39,647 nt of DNA, taken from contig CAISDJ010000091.1 of the NCBI GenBank assembly GCA_903884105.1, positions 1 through 39,647 of the forward strand. The letters run 5' to 3'. Source of the stretch: an uncultured Pseudomonadota bacterium (GTDB lineage Bacteria > Pseudomonadota > Gammaproteobacteria > Steroidobacterales > Steroidobacteraceae). Below the pieces are notes generated by a model. That model searched no databases, was not told the origin of the DNA, and worked only from the letters and a program-made list of their open reading frames with translations. This document shows positions 1 through 10,688 of this stretch, in pieces. The translations under genes were made by a program, and so were the position numbers. The stretch's first letter is position 1. Each line of letters begins with the position of its first letter.

Positions 1-1
1 C

Positions 2-3217
<3,216 letters not shown>

Positions 3218-3419
3218 AATCCGTCACGCATTGGGGGCAACAAGAGTGACCTGGCTTTTCACTTAATGAAGAGGACCTTGCTAAGGTTGCCGCACGTTTC
3301 ATCGTTCGTCTCAAGACCCGGCGCCTCCTTAATGCCCTCCCGACAGCCGCGTCTCTTCGATACGTATGCCGGCCTGTTCGGGGCCCTGCTGGGCGCCAAG
3401 GCACGCTTCGGCTTCTGCG

Positions 3420-3668
3420 AGCGACATCCTGACGAATGCCCGATCGGAGCAGACGGTGCAAGGCATCGTGCAAATGGCCAGGGGCATGTCCCTCGAGACC
3501 GTGGCCGAGTTCGTCGAGAACATGGACCTTGCGCGCAAGGTCAGGAGTCCGGGTGTGGAGTACGCACAGGGATATGCCTATGGGAAGCCCGAACCGCTGG
3601 AGGAGATCCTGCGCGCACTGCAGGAAGAAGAGACCGGGCGAGGCATCCGTTTCGAGTTCGACTTCTGA
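3420..3668 (+). pseudogene. Remnant of an EAL-domain (c-di-GMP phosphodiesterase-type) gene, C-terminal end only
   Basis: The 525-base gap between metH and the HDOD gene holds about 80 codons matching the very end of an EAL domain: DILTNARSEQTVQGIV, then ETVAEFVE, then VEYAQGYAYGKPEPLEEIL, ending at a TGA. The catalytic E-A-L motif and the metal-binding residues are absent, because everything upstream of about 3420 is unrelated in all three frames. This fragment cannot hydrolyse c-di-GMP. It looks like the tail left after a deletion or recombination removed the rest of a GGDEF/EAL or EAL protein. The remaining 3218-3420 stretch shows nothing recognisable. The exact left boundary is uncertain. 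Confidence 0.75.
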
Positions 3669-3742
3669 AGGCGGCAGTATCCGATGACGGGTGGCCCGCC
3701 CTCGTTCAAGAACAGATCAGCAAAGGAACAGCAATAGTCCAC

Positions 3743-4624
3743 ATGGCAGAAGAAAATTCCTCCCTGACGACTGCATTGCGCGAAGAGGCCTTTGCCTTCG
3801 TGCGGTCTTTGGCGAACGAGCTGTCCGAGGGCAAGGTCGAGTTGCCGTGCTTCCCTGAAGTGGCGCTCAAGGTACGCAGGGCACTCGACGACGAGTCCGT
3901 TACCGTGGCCAGAATCGCCACCATCCTGGGCGCAGAAGCCGGTCTGGCGGCTCGCGTCCTCGTCATGGCGAATTCGGCTGCGCTCGGTTACAGCGGCAAG
4001 CCCGTCACCGACCTGCATACGGCCGTGACGCGCATCGGCCTCTCCAATGTCCGCACAGCGGCCCTCGCTTTCGCGCTGGGACAGCTGCGTCGCGCCGTGC
4101 AGTTCAAGCACATCATGCAGGACCTCGAACGATTCTGGCGCCAGAGCACCAAGGTGGCGGCGCTCGGCCGAGTGTTGGCGCTCAGGATTCCAGGCGTCAA
4201 TGCGGACCTGGCCATGCTCGCCGGGCTGCTGCACAACATCGGCGCCGTGTACATCCTGGCGCGAGCCGGCGCGGGGGCGGGTGTCATCCGCCAGACCGAG
4301 CTTCGCGAGATGCTGCTCAAGGACTGGAGTGCCACGATCGGGCGCAGCATTGCCGAGAACTGGGGCCTCCAGGAAGAAGTCGTCGAAGCCATCGGCCAGC
4401 AATTCGACGTGGACCGCGCGAGGCGCGGGTCCGCCGACCTGAGCGATGTGCAGAGTGTTGCGGTGGCCAATGCGGATCAGGTCGGCATGGAGCAGGGTGT
4501 GGACTCGTCCGCGGATTTCCGGATCGCGCTTGGCAGCCTCGGACTGGATGAAAGCAGCGGCGCCCGGATCATCGAGGAGTCGAACGCGAGTCTTGCGGCA
4601 CTCCAGGCAGCCCTTTCCGGTTGA
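3743..4624 (+). CDS. HDOD-domain signalling protein
   Basis: A 293-residue soluble protein made almost entirely of one HDOD domain (about residues 25-230). It has the typical opening LPCFPEVALKVRRAL, the helix run AARVLVMANSAALGY, and TAVTRIGLSNVRTAALA. HDOD domains are catalytically dead HD-fold modules used in bacterial signalling, often near c-di-GMP enzymes. No GGDEF, EAL or receiver domain is attached. The open frame extends upstream to 3266, but that part overlaps the EAL remnant and has no family character. I therefore start at the ATG at 3743 (MAEENSS), with a weak AAAGGA about 15 bases upstream. The neighbouring EAL fragment suggests this was once part of a c-di-GMP-related pair. The specific role is unknown. 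Confidence 0.85.
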   Translation: MAEENSSLTTALREEAFAFVRSLANELSEGKVELPCFPEVALKVRRALDDESVTVARIATILGAEAGLAARVLVMANSAALGYSGKPVTDLHTAVTRIGLSNVRTAALAFALGQLRRAVQFKHIMQDLERFWRQSTKVAALGRVLALRIPGVNADLAMLAGLLHNIGAVYILARAGAGAGVIRQTELREMLLKDWSATIGRSIAENWGLQEEVVEAIGQQFDVDRARRGSADLSDVQSVAVANADQVGMEQGVDSSADFRIALGSLGLDESSGARIIEESNASLAALQAALSG

Positions 4625-4781
4625 AGAGGCGCTCGCCCGCCATTGCAGGCGGCACAGATCAGTCGCGACCTCTCATGGCGGCATCTCACGTCCCTTAACC
4701 CCGATTCGGCCTTTCCCGCGTTAACGGGTCAGAGGGCAGGCGAAGGTCGCTTGCCGACTGGTCCCAGCGAGGAAATTCGCC

Positions 4782-5621
4782 ATGAAACTCCCGCCCCGTT
4801 TGCCGATGGCTCCCCTGGTCCTCGGGATCGGTGTCGTGCTGGTGGCGGCTTGCGCCGCCAATCAAGAGGAACGTCGCGGCGGGCCGGCGACCGGCGTGGC
4901 GCCTGAGTCTCGGCCGCTGATCGCGCCGATCGAGGAACGGCGAGCCAGCGAAGGCGCTACGCTCGCCGCCCCGGCTCCAATGCAGGCTGGGGTCGCCCAA
5001 AGCCGGGAGAATCGCGTCGAGGCACGGGACCGGTCCACCCGAGCGGATGTGAGTCCAGGTGCGGCGAAGGCAGTGATGGACCTGCGTGCGCCGTCATTCG
5101 TACCGGCCTGCTGCTTCGGGCCCGAGTGGCCGCGCCTCTACGTTCTTTGCGACTCGTGCCGAAGCGCGAACCAGCTCGACCTGGGTGGTGATGCCGAGGT
5201 TGTCGCCGCCGTACTGGCCACCGAGCAGACCGGGCAGGCGCAGATTGTATTTCCGGCCTTCCCACAGCGGTCCGCATCGCGCACGGGCCTCCTCGACGAG
5301 GGGCTGCATGTGCCAGTCTTTCATGAACTCTTCATTCTTCGAGAGTTCCGCGAGCTGATGGACGTCCATCGCCACGATGCGGCAGTAGCAGTCCTCGGGG
5401 CACAAACGCCAGATCCGGCCGGCGGTATCCCGGATCAGCAGGTTGCCGAACTCGTTCTCGCCGACGATCTCGGCAGGGTCGAGACCGGCCCAGTGCCAGG
5501 ACTCGCGGATTTCTTCGATGAGGCTCATGTGGCGGGATTCCAAGGGTGCTCGCGACGCGGAATAATCTACACGACTTGCGGCGGGTTCGCCGCCCGCCAC
5601 TGCTTCCGTGACAGGAAATAG
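4782..5621 (+). CDS. Lipoprotein-like ORF, 3' part doubtful
   Basis: A good ribosome site (GAGGAA, 8 bases upstream) precedes ATG 4782. The first residues form a lipoprotein signal: basic start, hydrophobic run and lipobox LVAAC, with the lipidated Cys near residue 24. About 75 residues of low-complexity, Ala/Arg/Glu-rich linker follow. From about residue 105 onward the frame runs exactly antisense to the Tdi1-family gene at 5094-5528 and into the end of the acetyltransferase. That second half has no lipoprotein or domain character and is probably chance reading. The likely picture is the N-terminus of a lipoprotein whose original body has been lost. Membrane-anchored VWA-domain lipoproteins begin in a similar way, but this comparison is weak. 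Confidence 0.4.
   Translation: MKLPPRLPMAPLVLGIGVVLVAACAANQEERRGGPATGVAPESRPLIAPIEERRASEGATLAAPAPMQAGVAQSRENRVEARDRSTRADVSPGAAKAVMDLRAPSFVPACCFGPEWPRLYVLCDSCRSANQLDLGGDAEVVAAVLATEQTGQAQIVFPAFPQRSASRTGLLDEGLHVPVFHELFILREFRELMDVHRHDAAVAVLGAQTPDPAGGIPDQQVAELVLADDLGRVETGPVPGLADFFDEAHVAGFQGCSRRGIIYTTCGGFAARHCFRDRK
5094..5528 (-). CDS. Tdi1/DUF1851-family protein (T6SS immunity-like domain)
   Basis: A 144-residue cytosolic protein starting at the ATG at 5528 (MSLIEEIRESW); a longer reading to 5600 adds residues without family character. Recognisable features are the NEFGNLLIRD block followed by GRIWRLCPEDCYC, and, near the C-terminus, a Gly-rich block (LPGLLGGQYGGDNLG) preceding a VELVRASARVA helix. 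These are typical of the family named after the type VI secretion immunity protein Tdi1, whose stand-alone members are widespread and mostly uncharacterised. No toxin, VgrG, Hcp or PAAR gene is nearby, so an immunity role is not supported here. The last dozen residues look less conserved. It lies 38 bases downstream of the acetyltransferase on the same strand and may share its transcript. Confidence 0.75.
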   Translation of the reverse strand: MSLIEEIRESWHWAGLDPAEIVGENEFGNLLIRDTAGRIWRLCPEDCYCRIVAMDVHQLAELSKNEEFMKDWHMQPLVEEARARCGPLWEGRKYNLRLPGLLGGQYGGDNLGITTQVELVRASARVAKNVEARPLGPEAAGRYE

Positions 5622-6142
5622 AGGCAGTGCTTGCGCACGGGATGGCCCTCGGGAACCTTGGGGTGGTCGAAGGTCTCGCCGGTGTCGCGCATGCCGAGCC
5701 GTTTCATCAGCTCACGCGACCGAAGGTTGCCGGTTGACGTGAAGGACACGATCTCCGGCAGGCCGAGCTCATCAAACCCCACGCGGAGCGCGCCACGGGC
5801 CGCCTCTGTGGCGAAGCCTTTGCCCCAGTGATCAGTGCCCAGGCGCCACGCGATCTCGACGCACGGAAAGACGGGCAGGTCAGGCGAGGGAATCTGCAGG
5901 CCGACACCGCCGATGAGTGTGCGGGTCGCCTTCTCCTCGACAGCCCAGATCCCGAAGCCGTTGTAGTCGATGTGGTTCTGCAGTTCGCCCCACTGCGCAT
6001 CGCTTTGAGCGCGGTCAAGTCGGGCTGGAAAGTACTGCATGAGCCGCGGATCCGCATTGATCGCCGCGAAGGGTGCCTTGTCTGCATCACGCCACTGCCG
6101 CAGCAGAAGTCGCTCCGTCTCGAATTCAATCAGCTCCGACAT
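5567..6142 (-). CDS. GNAT-family N-acetyltransferase (RimJ/RimL-like)
   Basis: A 191-residue acetyltransferase using acetyl-CoA. It opens with the typical ETERLLLRQWRDAD strand-helix. The acetyl-CoA loop region reads LGTDHWGKGFATEAA (Q/RxxGxG/A-like), followed by the late motif SFTSTGNLRSRELMKRLGM, in which the N-x-x-S core is characteristic of the RimJ/RimL branch. The substrate cannot be told from sequence. I chose the ATG at 6142 because AAAGGA lies 7 bases upstream. An ATG at 6160 overlaps the stop of the preceding gene (ATGA) but lacks a ribosome site, so coupling with the upstream exported-protein gene is likely either way. Confidence 0.88.
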   Translation of the reverse strand: MSELIEFETERLLLRQWRDADKAPFAAINADPRLMQYFPARLDRAQSDAQWGELQNHIDYNGFGIWAVEEKATRTLIGGVGLQIPSPDLPVFPCVEIAWRLGTDHWGKGFATEAARGALRVGFDELGLPEIVSFTSTGNLRSRELMKRLGMRDTGETFDHPKVPEGHPVRKHCLYFLSRKQWRAANPPQVV

Positions 6143-6156
6143 GCAACGGTCCTTTG

Positions 6157-6588
6157 TCATTCGGCAGTCAACGGCGGTCCTTCCACGAACGCCACGCCAT
6201 CCACCAGCCAGGAGTCCTGGAATTGCTGGAAGGTAAACTGCCATTGTCCCGACCCATTCTCAAACCGGTGCAGGTACGAATAGCGGATGAAGGTGGACGA
6301 GAGCCGCTGCTCACCGAGGTACCTGATGCCCTGGCTTTTGCCGAACTGCGCTCGAATGCGCGGCCAGTCTGCAGAGGTCTGGCGGATCACGAGCAGGAGT
6401 TCGGCCGCCGGCACTGGCCAGTGCGGTTTCAGTATCTGGAACCCGCCTTCGAACTGCTCCTGTGCCAGCAGCAAGGTGGATTCGTTGGCCAGCGCCTTCA
6501 ACTCATCAAGGGAGGAGAGGCCTGCGGCGAGAGCGCTGGCGGGTGCGGCAATCCAGAGGAGCAGCAGGAAGGCAGCAGGTCTGTTCAT
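6157..6588 (-). CDS. Small exported protein of unknown function
   Basis: A 143-residue protein with a clear Sec signal peptide (MNRPAAFLLLLWIAAPASALA, cleavage near residue 21-22) and no lipobox or later membrane segment, so it should be periplasmic. The mature part has an amphipathic helix region (SSLDELKALANESTLLLAQ) and ends in a WQFTFQQFQDSWLVDGVAF strand-rich stretch. It resembles small proteins found as hypothetical genes in related bacteria, but I assign no family. AGAAG precedes the ATG. Its TGA overlaps a possible start of the acetyltransferase gene, suggesting a two- or three-gene operon running to the Tdi1-like gene. No function is proposed. Confidence 0.75.
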   Translation of the reverse strand: MNRPAAFLLLLWIAAPASALAAGLSSLDELKALANESTLLLAQEQFEGGFQILKPHWPVPAAELLLVIRQTSADWPRIRAQFGKSQGIRYLGEQRLSSTFIRYSYLHRFENGSGQWQFTFQQFQDSWLVDGVAFVEGPPLTAE

Positions 6589-6765
6589 CTTCTTCTATTC
6601 CGTCAGGCGGGCGCGGCTACCTCGGCAGCGAGGCAACGAGAAGGCTCCTCGGAAGCTGCCCGCAGCGATGATAGGCCGTCGGGTCGCCCCGCGTCACCTT
6701 GATCCTGACCGCTGGATAGGGATGGAGGTCGCAGCGCGAGCCCGCACGGTTCGATCAGCGGCGGC

Positions 6766-9700
6766 TCAAGCCTGATCGAGGACGTCGCGGACCTTTCTGG
6801 CGAGGGCGTCCGGGCTGAAGGGCTTCTGCAGGAACGCGACGTTGGCCTGCAGGATGCCGTGGCGGACGACGGCGTCGTCGGTGTAGCCGCTCAAGTACAG
6901 CACCTTGATCCCGGGGCTGCTCGTAGCCAGTGTTTCGGCGAGCACGCGCCCGCTCATCTCCGGCATGACGACGTCGGTGACGACGAGGTTGATGGGCACG
7001 TTCCGGTTCTCATAGAGCGAGAGAGCCGTCTTGCCGTCAGGCGCAGTCACCACCGAATAGCCATAGGATTCGAGTGTGATGGCGACAAACTCTCGAACAT
7101 TGTCGTCGTCCTCCACCAGCAGAATGGTTTCTGATCGGGTCGTGGAATGAGCCAGTTCCTGAACCGGCGTCGCGATGGTTTCGCCATTGATGGCAGGCAG
7201 CCGGACCTTGAAGGTAGTTCCGACGCCGACTTCGCTGTAGATATCGATTGTGCCGCCGCTTTGCTTGACGATGCCATGCGCCACGGCGAGGCCGAGGCCG
7301 GTGCCTTTGCCGATGCCCTTGGTTGTAAAGAACGGTTCGAACACGCGCGCGCACACCTCGGGTGGCATGCCGGTGCCCGTGTCGCTGAAGGAGATCGTGA
7401 CGTACCGTCCCGGGTCTGCCACGGAGCCCTGTCCGGCGAGGGGTGTGCGGAGGTCGGATTCGGTCGTTTCGATGGTGAGTTGGCCACCCAAGGGCATGGC
7501 GTCGCGTGCATTCACGGCCAGATTCATGATGACCTGCTCGATCTGGCCCGGATCCGCCTTGACTGCGCTCAAGTGTGGATTGAGCACGGTGGTGAGGCCG
7601 ATGTCCTCGCCGATCAGGCGACGCAGCATGGTTTCAGTGTCGACCACAATTGAATTGATATCGAGCACCTTGGGATCGAGGACTTGTTGCCGGCTGAAGG
7701 CCAGCAGCTGCTGGGTGAGCGACGCGGCGCGCGTACCGGCACGGAAGATCTGTCCCAGCATCTTCTGCTTGCCGTCATTTTCCGGCACCAACCGTTGCAG
7801 CATCTGGCTGTAGCCGTTGATCAACGTGAGCAGATTGTTGAAGTCATGGGCCACGCCGCCTGCGAGCTGGCCGAACGCCTCCATTTTCTGCGACTGGAAG
7901 AGCTGCGCTTCGAGCGTCTTCTGCCTGGAGATTTCGCGCACGATGCCGACGAAATAGCGGTGGTCGTCCAGCCGGAACTCGGTAATGGCGATGTCCATCG
8001 GAAAGGATGTCCCGTCCTTGCGCAGACCGAGGACTTCCCGGCCAATGCCGGTGATCTTCGCCTCGTCCGTCTCGACATAGCGGGTGATATAGCGGTCGTG
8101 CTGGCTGCGATCAGGTTCCGGCATGAGGCACCGCACGTTCTCGCCAATCAAGTCAACGCTGCGGTAGCCGAAGATCTCTTCGCCGGCCCGGTTGATGGTG
8201 GAAATCGTGCCCCGGTCATTGATGGTGATGATGCCGTCGATTGTGTTGTCGAGCACCGAATGCAGCAGTTCGTCGTTGCGCCGCTTGGCAGTGATGTCGC
8301 GCGTGACTTTCGCAAAGCCGATGACCTTGCCATCGTCGGCAAGGACGGTGGTGATCGTGCCTGCGACCCAGAACTGCGAGCCGTTGCGGCGGACTCGCCA
8401 GCCTTCGATTTCGCACCTGCCTGCCGAGATTGCATGCATAAGTTCCAGCTGGGGCTTGCCAGTGGCAATGTCCTGCGCTGGAAAGAGGAGCGAATAGTCC
8501 TGACCGAGCATCTCTGCCTCGCTGAATCCATACACTTGTTCGCCGCCCTTGTGCCATGTCAGCACCCGGCCGTCGGGATCCAGCATGACGATGGCGTAGT
8601 CGCTCACGCCTTCGAGCATCAGGCGCAGGCGCGTCTCCGAGGTACGCAAGGCTTGCGCGGTCCGCTTTTGCACCGTGATGTCTGCGAAGTAACCGTGCCA
8701 CAGGATGGATCCGTCTGGCTCCGTGACCGGGATCGCATGGCCATCGACGCAGAGTTCGCCTCGCTTCGCGTTCATCACCCGATACTCGCAGCGCCAAGGC
8801 GTCATGGTGCGTGCCGATTCAAGCACGCTTTCGCCGAACCGACCGATGTCATCCGGATGAACGCGTGCAAAGGCCCCGGAAGCGTCTTCTGTCAGGGAAT
8901 CGGCAGGCACTCCATAGATGTCGTCCAGGCGAGGATTCGAGAACGGAAACGACAGGGTACCGCCCGGGCGCTGACGGAACGAACAGATCACCACAGGAAC
9001 GGACGAGACGACTTTCGCAAACCAGTCCCGCTCGATGCGGAGCTGGTCAGCGATGCGTTTCTCTACGGTTACATCAATGAAAAAGCCCATGCGGCCCCCT
9101 GCGGGGAGGGCCGCTGCGCGGAAAGAGACCCAGAATGGAGTGCCGTCCCTCTTTACGAACTGAATGATTTCGTCGACGGTGCCGGTTTCATCCAGGGCGT
9201 CAATCGCGCGCGCCAGCGAAGCCTCGGATTCCGGCAATTGAATGATGGAGATCGGCTGTCCCCGCAGCTCGTCAACCCGGTAGCCGAGGAGCCGCAATGC
9301 AGTGTGATTTGCATCGACGAACCGCCATTGGCTGTCTGCAATGACGATCCCGATCGGGGCATTCTCGATGTAGGATCGCAACCGGGCTGCGCTGGCTTGC
9401 TGCTCGCCCTGCGACTGCAACAAGTGCGCGTTGGCGCGGGTCAGTTCCTGCGTGCGTTCCTGGAGCCGGGTTTCGAGCTGCTCTCTTGCCTTCTCGAGAT
9501 CCAGGTTTCGCTGGTGACTGATCGCATCCGCGGCTTGCGCTTTGCGCCGCGCGGCGTGCATCGATCCAGCCAATGCAGCGATGCCTATAACCGTCGCGAA
9601 GTAGGCGGCGAGGCCAAACAACGCTTCGGGGGACTGCAGGTGGAAGCTGAATCTCGGAATCACGAGGAAGAAATCCGCGACCAAACCGCTGAGTAGCGCA

Positions 9701-9888
9701 GCCGCCATGGCGGGTCGAAAGCCGCCGTACCAGGCGGTCACCATGACCGCACCGGTAAAAAGAAGGAACGGAAATCGGTCCCCGAGAAGCGGGTTCAAGA
9801 GCAGTCGGGCTAACAGTGCGGCTGCAACGCTGATGATCGCGCAGGTGTACCCGGCGACGTCTGGCCTTGACGATTCGGTATGATCCAT
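6766..9888 (-). CDS. Hybrid histidine kinase with DUF4118-like sensor, four PAS domains and receiver
   Basis: A 1,040-residue inner-membrane sensor kinase. Residues 12-115 form a KdpD-like four-helix membrane block (DUF4118 type). A coiled coil follows (about 118-165), then four PAS domains (about 168-280, 285-410, 415-535, 536-655). The dimerisation/phosphoacceptor region has H681 in [11 protein letters not shown]. The ATPase domain has the N-box N793 and the [13 protein letters not shown] lid. A fused C-terminal receiver (920-1038) has acidic residues EDDD, phosphoacceptor D972 (VVTDVVMP) and K1022 (QKPF). There is no DNA-binding output domain, and no separate response regulator or Hpt protein is adjacent. 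The stimulus is unknown; PAS domains could bind haem, flavin or small ligands. It is a close paralogue of the broken gene at 10689-13785. Confidence 0.93.
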   Translation of the reverse strand: MDHTESSRPDVAGYTCAIISVAAALLARLLLNPLLGDRFPFLLFTGAVMVTAWYGGFRPAMAAALLSGLVADFFLVIPRFSFHLQSPEALFGLAAYFATVIGIAALAGSMHAARRKAQAADAISHQRNLDLEKAREQLETRLQERTQELTRANAHLLQSQGEQQASAARLRSYIENAPIGIVIADSQWRFVDANHTALRLLGYRVDELRGQPISIIQLPESEASLARAIDALDETGTVDEIIQFVKRDGTPFWVSFRAAALPAGGRMGFFIDVTVEKRIADQLRIERDWFAKVVSSVPVVICSFRQRPGGTLSFPFSNPRLDDIYGVPADSLTEDASGAFARVHPDDIGRFGESVLESARTMTPWRCEYRVMNAKRGELCVDGHAIPVTEPDGSILWHGYFADITVQKRTAQALRTSETRLRLMLEGVSDYAIVMLDPDGRVLTWHKGGEQVYGFSEAEMLGQDYSLLFPAQDIATGKPQLELMHAISAGRCEIEGWRVRRNGSQFWVAGTITTVLADDGKVIGFAKVTRDITAKRRNDELLHSVLDNTIDGIITINDRGTISTINRAGEEIFGYRSVDLIGENVRCLMPEPDRSQHDRYITRYVETDEAKITGIGREVLGLRKDGTSFPMDIAITEFRLDDHRYFVGIVREISRQKTLEAQLFQSQKMEAFGQLAGGVAHDFNNLLTLINGYSQMLQRLVPENDGKQKMLGQIFRAGTRAASLTQQLLAFSRQQVLDPKVLDINSIVVDTETMLRRLIGEDIGLTTVLNPHLSAVKADPGQIEQVIMNLAVNARDAMPLGGQLTIETTESDLRTPLAGQGSVADPGRYVTISFSDTGTGMPPEVCARVFEPFFTTKGIGKGTGLGLAVAHGIVKQSGGTIDIYSEVGVGTTFKVRLPAINGETIATPVQELAHSTTRSETILLVEDDDNVREFVAITLESYGYSVVTAPDGKTALSLYENRNVPINLVVTDVVMPEMSGRVLAETLATSSPGIKVLYLSGYTDDAVVRHGILQANVAFLQKPFSPDALARKVRDVLDQA

Positions 9889-10007
9889 GCGCGGAGTGTG
9901 ACATTCGGGCAGCTAGGGAGAGCGACTGAATCGGGGTCAGCTTTTCCCCTAGGCAGGGCCGCGCTGGGTACCGGAATGGCGCGACAACGAGGCGACGGAA
10001 GCCGCCA

Positions 10008-10505
10008 CTTGAGCAGGCCTTCTGCCTTCATGGCTGCAAGCACGACGGGGCGTGCGGCGACCCACTGATGGGAGGCGAGCCGGTGTGGAAAGGCGGACAG
10101 GTCCAGCTTGAGTCGGATCGCCCAGTTTGCGACGACGAACAGGTAGGCGTCTGCCACGGTGAAGGTGTCGCCGGTGAGGAAGGCACTGCCTGCGAGCGCC
10201 TTGTCCACGAGCGGCAGGCGTCGATTCAGGTAGTCGAGACGCTCCTGGCGTTGCTCTGCACTGATCAGATGCAGGATTGCGATCCGCGAGGTACTGCAGC
10301 ACCGCGGAGGCTTCAGTCAGGATCTGGCGGCCTTCGAGTTCAAGCGCGGGTACGTAGCCTTTCGGGTTGATGGCGAGGAAGTCACTGCCAGCGGCAGTCT
10401 GCTTCTTGCGCAGATCAACCTGCACGAGGGCAAGGGGATGCCGGCTTCCTAGGCGACGATGTGTGCGGCCAGGGCCTAGGAGCCGGGTGAGAAATGCAGT
10501 TTCAT
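10008..10505 (-). pseudogene. Degraded glutathione S-transferase gene
   Basis: Read on the minus strand from the ATG at 10505, the frame gives MKLHFSPGS, a TAG stop, ALAAHIVA, a second TAG, then EAGIPL. The next segment is good GST N-terminal domain sequence (VQVDLRKKQTAAGSDFLAIN, then GYVPALELEG and ILTEASAVLQYLAD). Homology then jumps to another frame after about NPAS, with roughly 35 expected residues missing. It resumes with VDKALAGSAFLTGDTFTVAD and continues to MKAEGLLK. Two nonsense codons plus a deletion with frameshift make it non-functional. Intact homologues are cytosolic GstA-like enzymes of about 200 residues. It lies between the two paralogous kinases on the same strand. Confidence 0.88.
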
Positions 10506-10688
10506 TCCTGGGGATCCTCTGGAGGTCACGGTGGGCGATCACATTGACTGTCGTAGCAGGCGGAACGCACCACGGCGCGCCGGGAGAGATGGCCGGCGGC
10601 GCAGTGCCCTGGCGTCACGAGTCCATCGGGTGGCGTTCAACGCGGGGTTCGTCGGCTTCCCCTTCGAGACGGATCTGTCGGGTGCGTC

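Noticed and set aside
7684-9696. A 670-codon open frame on the plus strand across the first hybrid kinase.
   Set aside because: It is the antisense of the kinase, rich in Arg/Ala/His with no domain; GC-rich third positions keep such frames open.
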